Shown piece after piece: positions 23,907 through 31,937 of a stretch of 64,000 nucleotides of DNA. The notes below the pieces were generated by a model. That model saw only the letters and a program-made list of their open reading frames with translations, searched no databases and was not told the origin of the DNA. The position numbers were made by a program, and so were the translations under genes. Source of the stretch: Flavobacterium hiemivividum (GTDB lineage: Bacteria > Bacteroidota > Bacteroidia > Flavobacteriales > Flavobacteriaceae); NCBI RefSeq assembly GCF_004349145.1, contig NZ_SMFO01000003.1, positions 1 to 64,000 of the forward strand, written 5' to 3'. Within the stretch, counting starts at the first letter, position 1; the number at the start of each line of letters is the position of its first letter.

Positions 23907-25277
23907 TCCAATGTAAATAGGGTTGAAATTACTCGAATCATTAGAATAACTATTCAGTTGGTATTTGATCATCGGTTCAAAATTAATTTGGAATGATTTC
24001 ACAAATTCATATTCGAAGCCAAGTCCAAAATTAGTGCTGAAATGTATTGTATTTAAATTGCTTGCCTCTCCTAATTTCACATTTGCCTGAGGAGCAATTA
24101 AGGAAATTTCGTTTTGATTCAAAAACAAAGTACTAACACCACCAATGATATTGATACCAAATTTTTTGTCTAAAATTGCGTAGGAAAGCTCAACTGGAAT
24201 TTCATAGTAGCCCATTTTTTGATTGATTGAACCTGTACTAGTTTTTTGTAAATCTTTTTCCAACAAAGTTAGTCCGTTAAAACTTGCTTGATTTAGGATT
24301 TCTATGGATTCATTTGAGGTATAATTAACGTTGGCTAAGCTGTGTGTATTTAATCCAGCTGCATAAGCAACGTCATTAGTGTTATATCCCACTGAAAACG
24401 CATTAATTCCTGAACGTAAGGCAAGTTTATTACTCAAAGCATAGTTTATCCCAATTCCCACACTAAAGCCGTTATCGGCGGTTTTATTGTTGGTAGATAA
24501 TTGCGGGTCGATTGCTGAGCCGCTAGCCTTTGTATTGATATACATAGCGGCTATATTTGGCACTATTTCCCATTTATTTTTTGTCTTATTAACAACAACT
24601 TGTTCTTTTGCCTTAAGAAGTTCCTCAAGCTCATTAGGACCAGATTGTTTTGCTTCAATATTACTTTCAGCAATTTTAGAATCTTTTTTATCTTTTAAAA
24701 TGATCTCGTTATTATCTTTTTTCGAAAGAGATGCTGTTGACGAAGCATTTCTTGGATTGCTTTCTTCAGTAATAGCTTGATCTTGGGCGGTTGTTCCGTT
24801 TATAAATGTAGGTTCTTTTTGAAAAGCGGTAGCCTTATTTTTATGTACAGTTGCATTAGCCTTGCTTTTTTGTTTCCTCTTTTTAGAAGCCGGAGGTAGC
24901 TTTTTTCCTTTTATTTGCTCATCATCAGACAATGCTATTTGGGCTGTTTTTTGTGGCTGTGATTCTTTGGCATCGTTTGTTGATTTAGTAGCAATGGAAT
25001 CAGTACGTAATGGGGGAGTTATGACAATTTCAGAATCTAAAATGATAGGACTTTTAGGTTCGTTACTCGTTTTGAAAATAGTATTCAAAGCAAAGAAACA
25101 AAAAAATAAAGCAGCGGCCATACCAGTATATTTAAACCATATTGGTAGTAGCTTTCGTTCCTTATTCTCTTCCTGCAAAGCAGCTTTAATGTTTAACCAA
25201 GCTTGCTCATTGGGCTCTGTTTCAAAATCTTTGAATTTTTCTTGAAACAATCGGTCTATGTTTTTTTTATTTTTCAT
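23877..25277 (-). CDS. Putative trans-envelope anti-sigma factor with outer-membrane beta-barrel
   Basis: 466 residues in four parts: a charged cytosolic segment (1-44) beginning KNIDRLFQEKFKDFE and containing EPNEQAWLNIKAAL, like the start of many Bacteroidetes anti-sigma factors; one membrane helix (about 46-67); a long Lys/Ser/Asn-rich, probably disordered linker (about 70-235); and a C-terminal barrel domain (about 236-466) with alternating strands and a terminal Phe in GISYRF. It overlaps the upstream sigma gene by ATGA, supporting a sigma/anti-sigma pair. I recall a described class of dual membrane-spanning anti-sigma factors in Bacteroides with this layout; membership is inference. Alternative: an ordinary barrel protein with a misread N-terminus, less likely given the clear helix. 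Confidence 0.7.
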   Translation of the reverse strand: MKNKKNIDRLFQEKFKDFETEPNEQAWLNIKAALQEENKERKLLPIWFKYTGMAAALFFCFFALNTIFKTSNEPKSPIILDSEIVITPPLRTDSIATKSTNDAKESQPQKTAQIALSDDEQIKGKKLPPASKKRKQKSKANATVHKNKATAFQKEPTFINGTTAQDQAITEESNPRNASSTASLSKKDNNEIILKDKKDSKIAESNIEAKQSGPNELEELLKAKEQVVVNKTKNKWEIVPNIAAMYINTKASGSAIDPQLSTNNKTADNGFSVGIGINYALSNKLALRSGINAFSVGYNTNDVAYAAGLNTHSLANVNYTSNESIEILNQASFNGLTLLEKDLQKTSTGSINQKMGYYEIPVELSYAILDKKFGINIIGGVSTLFLNQNEISLIAPQANVKLGEASNLNTIHFSTNFGLGFEYEFVKSFQINFEPMIKYQLNSYSNDSSNFNPIYIGLYSGISYRF

Positions 25278-25816
25278 TTTGCCGATGATTCGTATTTATT
25301 TTCAGTAATAATTTCTATTTTTTCTTTCAAAATCATTCGTGCTCTAAAAAGATTTGATTTTGTTGTTCCTGTCGAAATGTTTAACATTTCACTTATTTCT
25401 TTATGCGAATAGCCATCGAGTACATACAAACTAAAAACAATTCGATATTGATCTGGTAATTCATGAATGATTTGCATTAGGTATTCGAGAGAGATGTTTT
25501 CGTCGTCAACTTCAGCTTGTACATCTTCAATTGTATCGTCTACAACCTCCATAAACCGAACTCCTTTGTATTTTTGGAGTGCATTATTTATCAGTATTCT
25601 TTTGGCCCAGCCTTCAAAAGAACCTTTGCCACTGTACTGTTCTATTTTTCGAAAAATAATTAGAACACCATCCTGTAGATTGTCTTGCGCATCTGCATAG
25701 CTGGCTGAATATTTTAAACATACCCCAAAGAACTTCTTCGCAAACAATAGATATAGTTGTTCTTGAGCCTTGGGGCATTTTTTTTTACATTCACTAATTA
25801 TTTGTTCTAATACCAC
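25274..25816 (-). CDS. ECF-type RNA polymerase sigma factor
   Basis: 180 residues with sigma region 2 (about 20-85, DAQDNLQDGVLIIFRKIEQY and FEGWAKRILINNALQKYK) and region 4 (about 115-170, LPDQYRIVFSLYVLDGYSHKE followed by an HTH). No region 3 is present, as in extracytoplasmic-function sigma factors. It sits between a small lipoprotein gene (15 bp upstream) and the barrel/anti-sigma gene (4-bp overlap), so the three are probably one transcript. Its target genes are unknown, but autoregulation is usual. Confidence 0.92.
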   Translation of the reverse strand: MVLEQIISECKKKCPKAQEQLYLLFAKKFFGVCLKYSASYADAQDNLQDGVLIIFRKIEQYSGKGSFEGWAKRILINNALQKYKGVRFMEVVDDTIEDVQAEVDDENISLEYLMQIIHELPDQYRIVFSLYVLDGYSHKEISEMLNISTGTTKSNLFRARMILKEKIEIITENKYESSAK

Positions 25817-25831
25817 AGAATTATACTATAT

Positions 25832-26245
25832 TTAGTCTACAACCTGAATTTCTACTTCTTCAAATAAATCTTTTCCGTCAATATCTTTTCCTTTATAAAA
25901 CTTAAAAATATAAGTTCCTGTATTTGTTACACTAAAATTAAAAGAAACTTCTGACTCAGCAGGAACTTCGGTAGTACATGTTTCATTGTTTTTTACTGCA
26001 GCTTGTATTGCAATTGTCCTAGTATTTAAATCTTTAGCATAATAGATTCCTTGATATAAATGGCATGCTGTAGGTTTTTGATACTTCAATTTAATTTCAT
26101 AGGTTTTTCCTAATTGGAAGCTTTCAGGAAGTGTATAGCTCTCAATAGCTAGAACTTCATATTGATAATTATCTTGATAATCATCATTGATACTGCAACT
26201 TAAAAAAGTTGTTACTGTTACTAATAGTAAAATAATTCTTTTCAT
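25832..26245 (-). CDS. Small two-cysteine lipoprotein, first gene of the sigma operon
   Basis: 137 residues. Lipobox ends at Cys17 (TTFLSC), so it is an exported lipoprotein. Besides Cys17 it has Cys61 and Cys90, which could form a disulfide. The pattern of beta strands (for example TYEIKLKYQKPTACHLYQG and TGTYIFKFYKGKD) suggests an Ig-like fold. It is clearly related along its length to the next gene (26470-26880). It ends 15 bp before the sigma factor, so it may belong to the same signalling unit. Function unknown. Confidence 0.78.
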   Translation of the reverse strand: MKRIILLLVTVTTFLSCSINDDYQDNYQYEVLAIESYTLPESFQLGKTYEIKLKYQKPTACHLYQGIYYAKDLNTRTIAIQAAVKNNETCTTEVPAESEVSFNFSVTNTGTYIFKFYKGKDIDGKDLFEEVEIQVVD

Positions 26246-26430
26246 CTTTTCAATAATTTAATTTATTATAAATAAGGGAGTTTTATTAGAAAATAATCCG
26301 CCCACTTTTTCATAGATGCTAGTTTGTATAAAAGGTTGCGTTAGAAAAGCGCTTTTTTTTTTAATTGGTTTAATTTTATATTCAATTGAGAAAAATTATT
26401 CGTTTAAAATTGATACAAAGGTTGTAAAAA

Positions 26431-26462
26431 AAAGAGGTTGTTAAGTGAATAACAACCTCTTT
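26431..26462 (-). terminator. Terminator of the second two-cysteine lipoprotein gene
   Basis: AAAGAGGTTGTTA (26431-26443) pairs perfectly with TAACAACCTCTTT (26450-26462); the minus strand continues with a T-run. It separates this gene from the sigma operon. Confidence 0.9.
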
Positions 26463-26469
26463 TAAAGAA

Positions 26470-26880
26470 TTATGAAGCAGCGCTTACAGTTATGGTTTGC
26501 GTTACAAACTCTGTTTCTGATTTTTTAAAGTTTAGAATGTAAGTTCCTTCAGTTGCAGCTTTAAATTTGTAAGTTGTTTTTTTAGTAGCTGGAGTGGTGT
26601 CACAAGTAGTTCCTTCTTGTTTTGTTTCAACTTCAATAGTCTTTGTTTTTTCTGCAGAAGTTTCAATAAATTTATTAAATACTCCACAATTGTTTTCTAC
26701 TGCATACGTTACTTCAAGAGCAATTTCTTCATTTAATTTTGCTGTTGTAGGTCCAGTTACCTCCGTTACAAATGTCTTTTTAGTTACAATTGTTGGCGTA
26801 TCATCGTCATTACTACAAGAAGCTAATCCAGCTGTTACAAATAATACTAATGCCGCTGCTTTTAATCTTAAATTTTTCAT
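26470..26880 (-). CDS. Small two-cysteine lipoprotein, paralogue of the neighbour
   Basis: 136 residues with a signal peptide and lipobox GLASC ending at Cys22, then SNDDD, a common Bacteroidetes sequence after the lipidated Cys. Cys65 and Cys93 align with Cys61 and Cys90 of the neighbouring lipoprotein, as do the segments IALEVTYAVENNCGVF and EGTYILNFKK. Probably an Ig-like domain. It has its own terminator, so it is expressed separately from the sigma operon, though it may be under the same sigma factor; that is a guess. Confidence 0.75.
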   Translation of the reverse strand: MKNLRLKAAALVLFVTAGLASCSNDDDTPTIVTKKTFVTEVTGPTTAKLNEEIALEVTYAVENNCGVFNKFIETSAEKTKTIEVETKQEGTTCDTTPATKKTTYKFKAATEGTYILNFKKSETEFVTQTITVSAAS

Positions 26881-26978
26881 TTTTTTAATTTATAAGTTAA
26901 TAATCATATACAAGATGATTACAAAATGAAAAGGTTGCTTCAAAAGTATTTTTTCTTTCTAAAAAGTGATAAATAGCT

Positions 26979-27012
26979 AAAAAAAAGATGCTCGAATAGT
27001 ATCCGAGCATCT
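26979..27012 (-). terminator. Terminator of recA
   Basis: AGATGCTCG (26986-26994) pairs with CGAGCATCT (27004-27012), followed on the minus strand by a T-run. Confidence 0.9.
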
Positions 27013-27036
27013 CTTATTATTTGCCATAAAGAACTA

Positions 27037-28044
27037 TTAAGCGTCAGCTAATTCTTTTATTCTAGCTTTAATTTTTAGTTCAAGTTCATCCGCTAATTCT
27101 GGGTTGTCTTTTATTAAAGATTTTACAGCATCACGTCCTTGTCCTAATTTAGTTTCACCGTAACTAAACCATGAACCTGCTTTTTTAATGATTTCAAACT
27201 CAACAGCAAGATCTAAAATCTCTCCTGTTTTTGAAATTCCTTCACCGTACATGATATCAAATTCAGCGATTTTAAAAGGTGGAGCTACCTTGTTTTTAAC
27301 AATTTTCACCTTTGTTCTGTTACCAAGAACGTTATCACCATCTTTAATTTGTGTAGAACGACGAATGTCTAAACGTACCGAAGCATAAAACTTCAATGCA
27401 TTTCCACCGGTAGTTGTTTCTGGATTTCCAAACATTACACCAATTTTCTCTCTCAATTGATTGATAAAGAAAACGGTACAATTTGTTTTACTGATTGTTC
27501 CTGTTAATTTTCTTAACGCTTGAGACATTAAACGCGCATGAAGACCCATTTTAGAATCTCCCATTTCACCTTCAATCTCACTTTTTGGAGTCAAAGCAGC
27601 AACGGAGTCAATAACCACAATATCAATTGCACCTGAACGGATCAAGTTTTCAGCAATTTCTAATGCTTGCTCTCCATTATCAGGTTGAGAAATAATTAGG
27701 TTTTCGATATCTACGCCTAGTTTTTCAGCATAATTTCTATCGAAAGCATGTTCGGCATCAATAAAAGCGGCGATTCCACCTGCTTTTTGAGCTTCTGCAA
27801 TAGCGTGCAGCGTTAGTGTAGTCTTTCCAGATGATTCTGGACCGTATATTTCGATTATTCGACCTCTTGGATAACCATTAACACCTAATGCTAAATCGAT
27901 TCCTAAAGACCCTGAAGAAATAGTTTCTACTTCAACAATGGCTTTGTCTCCCATTTTCATAACCGTTCCTTTTCCGTAGGTTTTATCTAGTTTGTCAAGG
28001 GTAAGTTGTAGCGCTTTTAATTTTGCTTCTTTTTCTGTACTCAT
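27037..28044 (-). CDS. recA: Recombinase RecA
   Basis: RecA forms filaments on single-stranded DNA for homologous recombination and SOS induction. Walker A is GPESSGKTT, Walker B is VVIDSVAAL, and the L2-loop region [22 protein letters not shown] is intact. I place the start at the ATG giving [13 protein letters not shown], the usual N-terminus in this group; a further in-frame ATG at 28083 would add 13 residues, [13 protein letters not shown], a charged extension that looks more like leader sequence. An inverted repeat lies further upstream at 28115-28142. Monocistronic with a terminator. Confidence 0.97.
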   Translation of the reverse strand: MSTEKEAKLKALQLTLDKLDKTYGKGTVMKMGDKAIVEVETISSGSLGIDLALGVNGYPRGRIIEIYGPESSGKTTLTLHAIAEAQKAGGIAAFIDAEHAFDRNYAEKLGVDIENLIISQPDNGEQALEIAENLIRSGAIDIVVIDSVAALTPKSEIEGEMGDSKMGLHARLMSQALRKLTGTISKTNCTVFFINQLREKIGVMFGNPETTTGGNALKFYASVRLDIRRSTQIKDGDNVLGNRTKVKIVKNKVAPPFKIAEFDIMYGEGISKTGEILDLAVEFEIIKKAGSWFSYGETKLGQGRDAVKSLIKDNPELADELELKIKARIKELADA

Positions 28045-28114
28045 CTTCTCTTTCTCTTTTACTTTTTCTACTTTTTCTTTCATCTATATGTATTATTTTT
28101 CTATCTGTAACAAG

Positions 28115-28142
28115 CTAACAGCGTGTATTTTTACACAGTTAG
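28115..28142 (-). promoter_or_regulatory. Inverted repeat in the recA upstream region
   Basis: CTAAC (28115-28119) and GTGTA (28123-28127) pair with TACAC (28132-28136) and GTTAG (28138-28142). It could be an operator or a leader hairpin. I do not recognise it as a known SOS box. Confidence 0.4.
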
Positions 28143-28267
28143 TTTTATTTAAAAGCAATTGTACCTTATCGTAAAAATACTTCTTTTTATGATGTGAAAA
28201 TTCCCTTTCAAGATTATTTTTAAATCCTTGGATTTCTTCTAAAAAGACAGTGCTAAATTCTCAATTC

Positions 28268-28789
28268 TTACATGAACAATGCTTTCAATTCTGTAGCGTC
28301 TGCGGGTTTGATTTTTCCTGCCAATAGTAAACTCAATTGCTTGCGTCTTAGCGCAGCATCAAAGCGCTGTTGCTCTAATTCTGTTTCTGGGATTATTTGG
28401 GGTACTTCTACTGGTCTACCTGTGTCATCGACGGCAACAAAAGTGTAAATAGCTTCGTTAGCCTTGGTTTTATTTCCAGATTCTCTGTCTTCTACCCAGA
28501 TGTCGATAAAAATTTCCATCGAACTCTTGAAAGCTCTTGTAACTTTGGCCTCAACAGTTACCACACTTCCTAGCGGAATAGCTCTATTAAAAGCCACATG
28601 ATTTACTGATGCTGTAACCACTATTCTTCTCGAATGTCTTCTTGCGGCAATACTTGCAGCACGATCCATACGCGCTAGTAATTCACCACCAAAAAGATTA
28701 TTCAATGGATTTGTTTCACTTGGTAACACTAAATCTGTTAGTATAGTCAATGATTCTGAAGGATGTTTTGGTCTCATTTTATATGTCAA
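28268..28789 (-). CDS. Acyl-CoA thioesterase (hotdog fold)
   Basis: 173 residues with a single hotdog domain. The core NPLNNLFGGELLARMDRAASIAA contains the helix and conserved Asn/Asp found in YciA and cytosolic acyl-CoA hydrolases, and VTASVNHVAFNRAIPLG forms the substrate-facing strands. It would release free fatty acid and CoA from acyl-CoA. It is the last gene of the probable holB-doxX-thioesterase operon (28-bp gap). Confidence 0.88.
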   Translation of the reverse strand: MTYKMRPKHPSESLTILTDLVLPSETNPLNNLFGGELLARMDRAASIAARRHSRRIVVTASVNHVAFNRAIPLGSVVTVEAKVTRAFKSSMEIFIDIWVEDRESGNKTKANEAIYTFVAVDDTGRPVEVPQIIPETELEQQRFDAALRRKQLSLLLAGKIKPADATELKALFM

Positions 28790-28817
28790 TGTAATTACTT
28801 TTCTTAATTTTTTATTT

Positions 28818-29201
28818 CTAATTTAACCAATACACGGCCATTACTGCAGGTATAAAATAGATTACTATGGTTCTTGCTCCGTCATAATCTTTTGCTAATC
28901 GTTGTCCGAATAGTAACATTATTAGAGTGATACAAGAAAAAATTGCTCCGTAAAATCCAAATAGTCTACCGTTATTAATTAATAATTCAATGCAACCTAC
29001 AATACATAAAATTCCAGATATCAATTCTAAAACTAGGATATTCGCTAATGCCAAAGGCACTTTGTTTCGTAAAGGAGTTTTTGCAAAATGACCTTTTAAC
29101 CAAGCGATATTGTCTTTCCAATAAAACAGTTTGTCATAACCGGATTGCAGAAAAGAGATTGCTAAAAAAATTAATATTAAAATGGAGGCAACGTTGTTCA
29201 T
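28818..29201 (-). CDS. DoxX-family membrane protein
   Basis: 127 residues with four hydrophobic helices (about 4-20, 45-68, 80-100, 110-126) and a FLQSGYDKLFYW N-terminal motif seen in DoxX/DoxD-like small membrane proteins. Their role is poorly defined, often quinone- or redox-linked. It starts four bases after the holB stop, so it is co-transcribed with holB. Confidence 0.75.
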   Translation of the reverse strand: MNNVASILILIFLAISFLQSGYDKLFYWKDNIAWLKGHFAKTPLRNKVPLALANILVLELISGILCIVGCIELLINNGRLFGFYGAIFSCITLIMLLFGQRLAKDYDGARTIVIYFIPAVMAVYWLN

Positions 29202-29205
29202 ATGG

Positions 29206-30354
29206 TTATTTTTTATGGATTAGACGAGTGAGTTTGATTGATAAATCTGTTAAAATAATTTTTGCACTTCCGTTGCGTTCAATGTGATACATGGCATCGG
29301 AGAGTTCTTTAAAAATATCGTGAATGTTATTCCCATTTACAAAAGGAGCAAAATTTTCTAGTTTAAATTTTTCGACTTTTGGTTCAAAATAAACTAAACC
29401 TTTAGTCTCATAATTCATCATTAAAGCCTGACGGAACATTTCGATACAAAACTGAAGAAATTTCTTTTGTGTTTCTCTTCCCAATGCAGCAATTTTTTCA
29501 CTCCAAAGAATCAAATCTTGAATCGCAGCAGCGTTTCCTTTTGCTTTAAATGCCGCTCGAACCCAAGTTACAAACCATTGTTCAAATGGATGTTCCTCGT
29601 CATCAGAGCGAAGTAAATGTAAGGCAATGTTATAATTCCCTTGTGCCTGATGTGCGATTTTTGCCGCTATTTTTGGATCAACTTGTTCTCGAGCCACCAG
29701 CGCTTCTGCGATAATTGGTTCACTCAAACCATTAAAATGTAAAATCTGGCAACGGGAACGAATCGTTTGAATTAAATCCTCTTCATTTTCAGTAATCAAA
29801 ATAAAAACCGTCTTTTCTGGCGGTTCTTCTAGCAGTTTTAATAATTTATTGGAAGCAGAAATGTTTAGTTTATCGGCCATCCAAATAATCATAATTTTAT
29901 AACCGCCTTCGTATGATTTTAAAGATAGTGATTTTAGAATTTCCTGAGCATCATCCACTCTTATTTCGCCCTGCTTGTTTTGAACGCCTAATATGGCGTA
30001 CCAATCAAATAAACCACCATAAGGAGTTTGAGTTATGAATTGCCTCCAATCAGTAATAAAATCAATACTTTTTGGGTTTTTCTTCACTTCTTCAGTCGTT
30101 ACAGTAGGGTAGGCAAAGTGTAAATCAGGATGTGATATTTTTTCGAACTTTAGATTACAGGCTTGGTTACTACCTGTATTTTCTCCGTTTTGATTGCTAC
30201 ATAAAATATATTGGGCATAGGCAATCGCCATAGGCAAAGTCCCCGAACCTTCTGGGCCAACAAACAATTGTGCGTGCGGGATTCTACCCAAATCGGCACT
30301 GCGTGTCAGATGATTTTTAATGTGTTCTTGCCCTAATATTTCTGAAAATTGCAT
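29206..30354 (-). CDS. holB: DNA polymerase III subunit delta'
   Basis: 382 residues. Clamp-loader subunit of the replicative polymerase. The N-terminal AAA+ fold starts with LGQEHIKNHLTRSADLGRIPHAQLFVGPEGSG; the Walker A position lacks the catalytic Lys, as expected for a non-hydrolysing delta'. SNKLLKLLEEPPEKTVFILIT and RSRCQILHF are the standard sensor-region motifs. First gene of a probable operon with doxX and the thioesterase. A TATCTTTG box ends five bases before the ATG. Confidence 0.92.
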   Translation of the reverse strand: MQFSEILGQEHIKNHLTRSADLGRIPHAQLFVGPEGSGTLPMAIAYAQYILCSNQNGENTGSNQACNLKFEKISHPDLHFAYPTVTTEEVKKNPKSIDFITDWRQFITQTPYGGLFDWYAILGVQNKQGEIRVDDAQEILKSLSLKSYEGGYKIMIIWMADKLNISASNKLLKLLEEPPEKTVFILITENEEDLIQTIRSRCQILHFNGLSEPIIAEALVAREQVDPKIAAKIAHQAQGNYNIALHLLRSDDEEHPFEQWFVTWVRAAFKAKGNAAAIQDLILWSEKIAALGRETQKKFLQFCIEMFRQALMMNYETKGLVYFEPKVEKFKLENFAPFVNGNNIHDIFKELSDAMYHIERNGSAKIILTDLSIKLTRLIHKK

Positions 30355-30358
30355 AAAG

Positions 30359-30366
30359 CAAAGATA
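30359..30366 (-). promoter_or_regulatory. -7 promoter element of holB (leaderless geometry)
   Basis: Minus-strand TATCTTTG fits TAnnTTTG; only four bases separate its last G from the ATG. The -33 region has only a weak TTTA/TTAG. Confidence 0.5.
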
Positions 30367-30594
30367 GAAGAAATTGGGTTAGTCTAAAATTTTAGTTGGC
30401 AAAGTTTATTTAATATAAGGATTGGAAAAGACGGTGCATTCTTGTTATTTGGATTGACTGACTTCCCGTGTCTTTTTTAAATAATAATCACATTCAATAT
30501 AAAAAGAATAAAGTAGTTGTTGATTTACATCGTTTTCGTTACGAATAATCACTAGTTTTTGACTTTTTCGAATATAGTAATACTCTAAAAGTTC

Positions 30595-30602
30595 TATATT
30601 TG
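30595..30602 (+). promoter_or_regulatory. -7 promoter element of pgk
   Basis: TATATTTG fits TAnnTTTG, 38 bp before the pgk ATG, implying a leader of about 30 nt. Confidence 0.5.
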
Positions 30603-30640
30603 TTACACTTTCAAAAAACAATAAATTAAAAATATACCTG

Positions 30641-31828
30641 ATGAAGACTTTAAATGATTTCGATTTCAAAAATAAAAAAGCAATAATACGTGTTGATTTT
30701 AATGTGCCTTTGGACGAAAATTTCAATGTTACCGACGCTACTCGTATTGAAGCGGCAAAACCTACAATAGATGCAATTTTAGCGCAAGGTGGAAGTGTGA
30801 TTTTGATGTCTCACCTTGGTAGACCAAATGGAGCTGAAGAAAAATACTCGTTAAAACATATTTTAAATACAACTTCTGAAGTTCTTGGAGTACCGGTTAA
30901 TTTTGTTTCAAACTGTATTGGTACAGAAGCTGAAAATGCAGCTGCTGAATTACAGCCAGGTCAGGTTTTATTATTGGAAAACTTGCGTTTCCATGCTGAA
31001 GAAGAAGCTGGAGATGTTGCTTTTGCAAAACAATTAGCTGCTCTAGGAGATATTTATGTAAATGATGCTTTTGGAACTGCGCACAGAGCACATGCTTCAA
31101 CTACGATCATTGCTCAATTTTTCGAAAACAAAAAATGCTTCGGATTGCTATTGGCAAAAGAAATAGAGAGTTTGAACAAAGTATTAAAAAATAGCGAGAA
31201 ACCAGTAACAGCAGTTCTTGGTGGATCGAAAGTGTCTTCAAAAATCACTGTTATTGAAAACATTCTAGATAAAGTGGACCACATGATCATAGGTGGTGGA
31301 ATGACATTTACGTTTGTAAAAGCATTAGGAGGAAAAATTGGTGATTCAATATGTGAAGATGACAAACAAGAATTAGCATTAGAAATTTTAAGATTAGCAA
31401 AAGAAAAAGGAGTGCAAATTCACATTCCTGTAGACGTTGTTGCAGCAGATGATTTTTCAAATACAGCAAACACAAAAATTGTTGATGTAAAAGAAATTCC
31501 TGATGGATGGCAAGGTTTGGACGCAGGACCAAAATCATTAGCCAACTTTGAAAAAGTAATTATGGAGTCTAAAACGATTCTTTGGAACGGACCATTAGGA
31601 GTTTTCGAAATGGAAAGTTTTGCAAATGGAACTATCGAATTGGGGAATTTTATCGCAGCTTCTACTGCAAAAGGTGCTTTCTCACTAGTAGGTGGTGGTG
31701 ACTCAGTAGCAGCAGTAAAACAATTTGGACTTGAGGACAAAATGAGCTACGTTTCTACAGGTGGAGGCGCAATGCTAGAAATGCTTGAGGGTAAAGTATT
31801 GCCAGGAATAGCAGCCATTTTGGACTAA
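30641..31828 (+). CDS. pgk: Phosphoglycerate kinase
   Basis: Glycolytic enzyme transferring phosphate from 1,3-bisphosphoglycerate to ADP. 395 residues, the standard length. Motifs include [11 protein letters not shown] near 15-25, SHLGRPNG near 52-59, the LLLENLRFH segment, [12 protein letters not shown] and the C-terminal nucleotide-binding [13 protein letters not shown]. It stands alone between holB (divergent) and the lytic transglycosylase gene. Confidence 0.97.
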   Translation: MKTLNDFDFKNKKAIIRVDFNVPLDENFNVTDATRIEAAKPTIDAILAQGGSVILMSHLGRPNGAEEKYSLKHILNTTSEVLGVPVNFVSNCIGTEAENAAAELQPGQVLLLENLRFHAEEEAGDVAFAKQLAALGDIYVNDAFGTAHRAHASTTIIAQFFENKKCFGLLLAKEIESLNKVLKNSEKPVTAVLGGSKVSSKITVIENILDKVDHMIIGGGMTFTFVKALGGKIGDSICEDDKQELALEILRLAKEKGVQIHIPVDVVAADDFSNTANTKIVDVKEIPDGWQGLDAGPKSLANFEKVIMESKTILWNGPLGVFEMESFANGTIELGNFIAASTAKGAFSLVGGGDSVAAVKQFGLEDKMSYVSTGGGAMLEMLEGKVLPGIAAILD

Positions 31829-31900
31829 AGATTTCATTTTTAACAATTTTTAGTGATTATATTAGTTATAACATATTAAGTTTGTAAAAATAATCAGTCC

Positions 31901-31921
31901 TTAATCGTTTAGAATTAAGGA
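31901..31921 (+). terminator. Hairpin between pgk and the transglycosylase gene
   Basis: CCTTAAT and ATTAAGG arms lie around a CGTTTAGA loop, 73 bp after pgk. No T-run follows, so it may be a weak terminator or part of the next leader. Confidence 0.35.
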
Positions 31922-31937
31922 TGTTGACAACAATAAT

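Noticed and set aside
24487..25245. Plus-strand frames antisense to the barrel/anti-sigma gene
   Set aside because: They mirror the low-complexity Lys/Ser linker codons; no start context or family.
30445..30726. 93-codon minus-strand frame overlapping the pgk start
   Set aside because: It covers the pgk promoter and first codons, has no recognisable domain and is rich in Ile/Phe/Tyr as expected from AT-rich noncoding DNA.
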